Below are positions 10,167 through 12,689 of a stretch of DNA of 12,689 bases, piece by piece. Each line of letters starts with the position of its first letter. Within the stretch, counting starts at the first letter, position 1. The position numbers and the translations under genes are program-made. Under the pieces are notes generated by a model, which worked only from the letters and a program-made list of their open reading frames with translations, ran no database searches and had not been told where the DNA came from. The DNA lies in the NCBI GenBank assembly GCA_018715585.1, contig DVLH01000160.1, positions 1 through 12,689 of the forward strand. Direction: 5' to 3'. This stretch comes from Candidatus Aphodomonas merdavium (GTDB lineage Bacteria > Bacillota > Clostridia > Christensenellales > Aristaeellaceae).

Positions 10167-12689
10167 GTGAGAAATGCCAAATTGAACCATGCCAGCGGGC
10201 TTTTGCTCAAAGCCGCTATTTTGGCGCTGTGTGGCTGCATATGCGCCGCTTCCGCGGTGGCGGACGCCTACACGCCCGCGCTGAGCGAACCGCCCACTGT
10301 TCCCGTATACTGGCAGCTCGTCCAAATTGACGTAGAACCCCAGGTGCGCGCCACGGGCGGGTTTACCGCCGCCTACGAAGCTTCCGGTTTTTCGTTGGAT
10401 TTAAGCGATCCGCTCATGGCAGAGACGATCACGCAGGAGGGGGAAAGCGACCCCACCGTACGCCTTGCGATTGAGAAAAGCGAGCGCGCGCAGCGCCAGC
10501 AATATGAATGGACCGCTATGCCCGTCTACCTCGAACCGGGCGACGCTTTCTCCATTGAAATCCGCGGCCAGTCGGAGGCAAACAGCGAAACGCTCGACTC
10601 CCTGCTGAGCGTCTATGAACAGGGCGAGCGGGTGCTGACCATCAGCGCCGGCGGCTATAACGGCTTTGCTACCGAAGCGACCTATACGCTGATCCCACGC
10701 GCCAGCGAGGAGATGATCGTCTCCTTTATCGTCCGGGATGTCAACGATATGTTCCGCCTGCGCGTGGTTTACACCTACCAGATGCAGGAAGGCGTGCGCC
10801 CCTACCCCACGCCCGTTCCCGGTTTTGTCGCCACAGAAGCCCCGGACGATGTTCCCACCTTCTACGAACCCGTTGCAGACGGGCTTTGGCGTATTTCCAC
10901 CGCGCCGGACGAATACCGCGCTTACGGCGTGATGAATGGCGAGGGCCCCAACTTCTTCCCCGCGGATGAAGAAGGCAATGTCGTCATGAATGAAACGCCC
11001 GTCACCCCCATGCAGGACTATGACAATTTCGTTGCCGGCTTTGTGCCCTGGACGCCGGAAGAGACGCCTGTGCTGTATCAGCCGCAGGAAGACGGTGTCT
11101 ATTCCTTCACCGGCAGGGACGGCCAAACGTACTACCGTACGTACGGCCGTATGAACGGGCAGTCCCCCGCCTGGTACCCGTGCGATGAGGCGGGCGCCGT
11201 GGCCGCGGACGCGCAGCCCGTCACGCCCGAAGCGGACTTCGCCGGCTATGTCGAAGGGTTTGGCGCCGCGCAGCCGCAAAACGTCCCCGAGATTTATTCC
11301 CCGCAGGAAAACGGTGTTTACACTTTCACCGGCCGCGACGGCCAGGCGCAATACCGTACCTATGGCCGCATGGACGGACAGGAGCCGGCCTGGTACCCGT
11401 GCGATGAGGCAGGCGCCGTGGCCGCGGACGCACAACCCGTCACGCCCGAAGCGGATTTCGACGCCTACATTAAAGGATTTGACGCTGTGACGCCCGAGTC
11501 GGTTCCCGCCTATTACGAGGCGGCCGAAGACGGCCTCTATGCCATCGAGGACCGCCAGGGCCAGACGCAGTACCGCACCTACGGCATTAAGGACGGCAAG
11601 GATCCCGCCTGGTATCCGTGCGATGAGACGGGCGCCGTAGCGGAGGAGGCGCAGCCGGTCACGCCCGAGCAGGATTTTGCCGACTATATCGAGGGCTTTG
11701 AGCCTGCGCAGGCTGACGTCCCCCGCTACTATGAAGCGACCGACGTTCCCGGCGTCTATTCCTTCACAGACGCACAGGGTGAAGAACAATACCGCACCTA
11801 CGGCTCGAAAGACCGCGGCGAAGCCGCCTGGTATCCCAGCGACGAGACGGGCGCCGTCGCCAGGGACGCGCTGCCGGTGCAGCCCGCCTCGGACCTGGCC
11901 ACCATTCCCGCGCCGCAGTTCATCCCTCAGGATGACCCGGACGCGCCTTCCTATTACGAGCGCGTGGAGGAAGGGCTTTACACCTTTGACGACCAAGAAG
12001 GCGAAACCCACTACCGCGCCTATGGCGACCATGACGGCTATCTTTCCAACGGCGAAAACGCCTACTATCCTTCCGATGCGCAAGGAACCGTCGCCGACGG
12101 CGCAAAGCCGGTCGATCCCGCCGAGGATTTTTCTAACTACATTGAGGGATTTGCACCGCAGCAACCGGAGCAGGTACCTGCCTATTATCAAGAAGAAGAT
12201 GATGGCGTCTATTCCCTCCAGGGCCGCGACGGCGAGGAAGAATACCGCGCCTTTGGGCGGCTGGATGGCGAGAAAAGCGCCTGGTACGCTGCCGATGAAC
12301 AAGGGAATCTCCTATCCCCTAGCGTTCCGGTAGACCCGTATACGGATTTTGTCGACCATGTGCAGGGGTTCACGCCCGCTTCCCCGCAGGAGGGGCAAAT
12401 CCCCGCCTATTATTCCGCCGGGGAAAACGGCGTCTATTCCTTTGAAGACGCCGAGGGGCAAACGCAATACCGCATTTATGGCAGCAAAGACCGGGGCGAA
12501 AACGCCTGGTACCCGTGCGACGAGGTGGGCAATGTGGCTGAGGATGCCGTTCCCGCCGACCAGCGCGAGGAAGAATTATCGCTTCCTACGCCTGCCCCGA
12601 CGGTAACCGCCACACCTATCCCCACGGCGACCGCCACACCTATCCCGACGGCGACCGCTACGCCCGTCCCGACGGCGACCGCTACGCCC
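10167..12689 (+). CDS. secreted protein with eight tandem ~73-residue repeats and a Pro/Thr linker (3' end outside window)
   Basis: An uninterrupted frame of 841 codons from a GTG start to the window edge. The start is set by GAGGAGGGG at 10152-10160, 6 nt upstream, and the promoter at 10089-10117. Residues 1-34 are a signal peptide (hydrophobic core 11-30, possible cleavage after ASA30 or ADA34; the nearby LCGC is a poor lipobox). Residues about 35-212 form a beta-rich domain with many alternating polar and hydrophobic strands and no motif I recognise. Residues 229-806 hold eight repeats with the core GVYxF...YRxYG...AWYPCDE...PVTPxxDF. From 807 on there is a Pro/Thr linker. Such linkers usually join extracellular modules to a wall anchor or another domain, which would lie beyond the window. 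It is divergent from the UDG operon. An extracellular structural, binding or adhesion role is plausible but unproven. Confidence 0.9.
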   Translation, partial: MRNAKLNHASGLLLKAAILALCGCICAASAVADAYTPALSEPPTVPVYWQLVQIDVEPQVRATGGFTAAYEASGFSLDLSDPLMAETITQEGESDPTVRLAIEKSERAQRQQYEWTAMPVYLEPGDAFSIEIRGQSEANSETLDSLLSVYEQGERVLTISAGGYNGFATEATYTLIPRASEEMIVSFIVRDVNDMFRLRVVYTYQMQEGVRPYPTPVPGFVATEAPDDVPTFYEPVADGLWRISTAPDEYRAYGVMNGEGPNFFPADEEGNVVMNETPVTPMQDYDNFVAGFVPWTPEETPVLYQPQEDGVYSFTGRDGQTYYRTYGRMNGQSPAWYPCDEAGAVAADAQPVTPEADFAGYVEGFGAAQPQNVPEIYSPQENGVYTFTGRDGQAQYRTYGRMDGQEPAWYPCDEAGAVAADAQPVTPEADFDAYIKGFDAVTPESVPAYYEAAEDGLYAIEDRQGQTQYRTYGIKDGKDPAWYPCDETGAVAEEAQPVTPEQDFADYIEGFEPAQADVPRYYEATDVPGVYSFTDAQGEEQYRTYGSKDRGEAAWYPSDETGAVARDALPVQPASDLATIPAPQFIPQDDPDAPSYYERVEEGLYTFDDQEGETHYRAYGDHDGYLSNGENAYYPSDAQGTVADGAKPVDPAEDFSNYIEGFAPQQPEQVPAYYQEEDDGVYSLQGRDGEEEYRAFGRLDGEKSAWYAADEQGNLLSPSVPVDPYTDFVDHVQGFTPASPQEGQIPAYYSAGENGVYSFEDAEGQTQYRIYGSKDRGENAWYPCDEVGNVAEDAVPADQREEELSLPTPAPTVTATPIPTATATPIPTATATPVPTATATP
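10851..12584 (+). repeat. eight tandem protein repeats, about 72-76 codons each
   Basis: Repeat units start at 10851, 11064, 11283, 11502, 11718, 11946, 12174 and 12399 (residues 229, 300, 373, 446, 518, 594, 670, 745). Each begins near (V/I)PxxY and has DG(V/L)Y(S/T)F, a central YR(T/A)YG followed by a D/N-G turn, AWYP(C/S)DE.G.VA, PVxPxxDF and an EGF-like spacer end. Unit 1 is the most divergent (FFPADEEGN instead of AWYPCDE). Unit 6 has a short insertion before the WYP position, and unit 5 a longer Pro-rich end. Units 2 and 3 differ by only four synonymous bases over the 72 nt at 11169-11240 and 11388-11459. Confidence 0.92.
12612..12689 (+). repeat. 24-bp tandem repeat encoding a Pro/Thr/Ala linker
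   Basis: Three full copies (12612-12635, 12636-12659, 12660-12683) plus the first 6 bp of a fourth at the window edge. Each encodes TP(I/V)PTATA in register, so gain or loss of a unit keeps the frame. Copies differ at only a few bases. The array continues beyond the window, so copy number is unknown. Confidence 0.93.

Noticed and set aside
10188..10242. A lipoprotein signal (LCGC) for the repeat protein.
   Set aside because: Cys at the -2 position and the long hydrophobic stretch continuing past it do not fit the lipobox well; an ordinary signal-peptidase-I site (ASA or ADA) is more likely.
10401..12302. A 633-codon open frame on the - strand opposite the repeat-protein gene.
   Set aside because: The + frame has the promoter, ribosome site, signal peptide, and repeated motifs with only synonymous differences between units 2 and 3. 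The antisense frame has no ribosome site or known domain, and its repetitive look is a mirror of the + strand repeats.
10851..12689. A CRISPR array or other repeat-spacer system in the repeat-rich end of the window.
   Set aside because: The periodicity is in codons of an open frame, with degenerate units and no short identical repeats separated by unique spacers; no cas genes are near.

Overview
This window looks like chromosomal DNA from a fairly GC-rich Clostridia-type Firmicute. Supporting signs are strong AGGAGG-type ribosome sites, Firmicute-style gene pairs (DUF2975 with a YozG-like HTH, nfeD with floA), a LytTR response regulator, and sigma-A-like promoters sitting in AT-rich gaps. The galactose-binding protein has a signal peptide without a lipobox, and one gene carries a Pro/Thr linker of (PIPTATAT) units. 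A Christensenellales or Oscillospirales relative would fit, but that placement is inference.

Layout. Positions 1-260 (+) hold the tail of a probable DUF2975 membrane protein translationally coupled to a small Cro/C1-type HTH regulator. Positions 261-622 are a non-coding gap between convergent genes, with two copies of one GC-rich hairpin (the second a likely bidirectional terminator) and a 12-bp inverted repeat between them. Positions 623-4957 (-) are a sugar ABC importer operon, read mglB, mglA, mglC, then a small one-helix protein. It has a clear promoter ahead of mglB and a strong hairpin/T-tract between mglB and mglA that should keep the binding protein more abundant than the membrane components. 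The permease has an unusual extra N-terminal segment of about 180 residues. Positions 4958-5625 are non-coding apart from the mgl promoter and a palindromic repeat-like element.

Positions 5626-8453 (-) are a membrane/envelope operon: nfeD, floA (flotillin), an anchored Pro/Ala-rich protein, and an orphan LytTR response regulator, ended by a terminator. Positions 8541-9941 (-) are a second operon: a small membrane protein, a family-4-type uracil-DNA glycosylase with its iron-sulfur cysteines, and directly overlapping it a paralogue that has lost those cysteines.

Positions 10031-10117 form a divergent promoter region with a 9-bp inverted repeat. From 10167 to the window end (+) runs one large open frame beginning with GTG. 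It encodes a secreted protein with a signal peptide, a beta-rich N-terminal domain, eight tandem repeats of about 72-76 residues, and the start of a Pro/Thr linker encoded by a 24-bp DNA tandem repeat. I do not recognise this repeat family. It is the most novel item here, and a long antisense frame over it makes it easy to mis-annotate.
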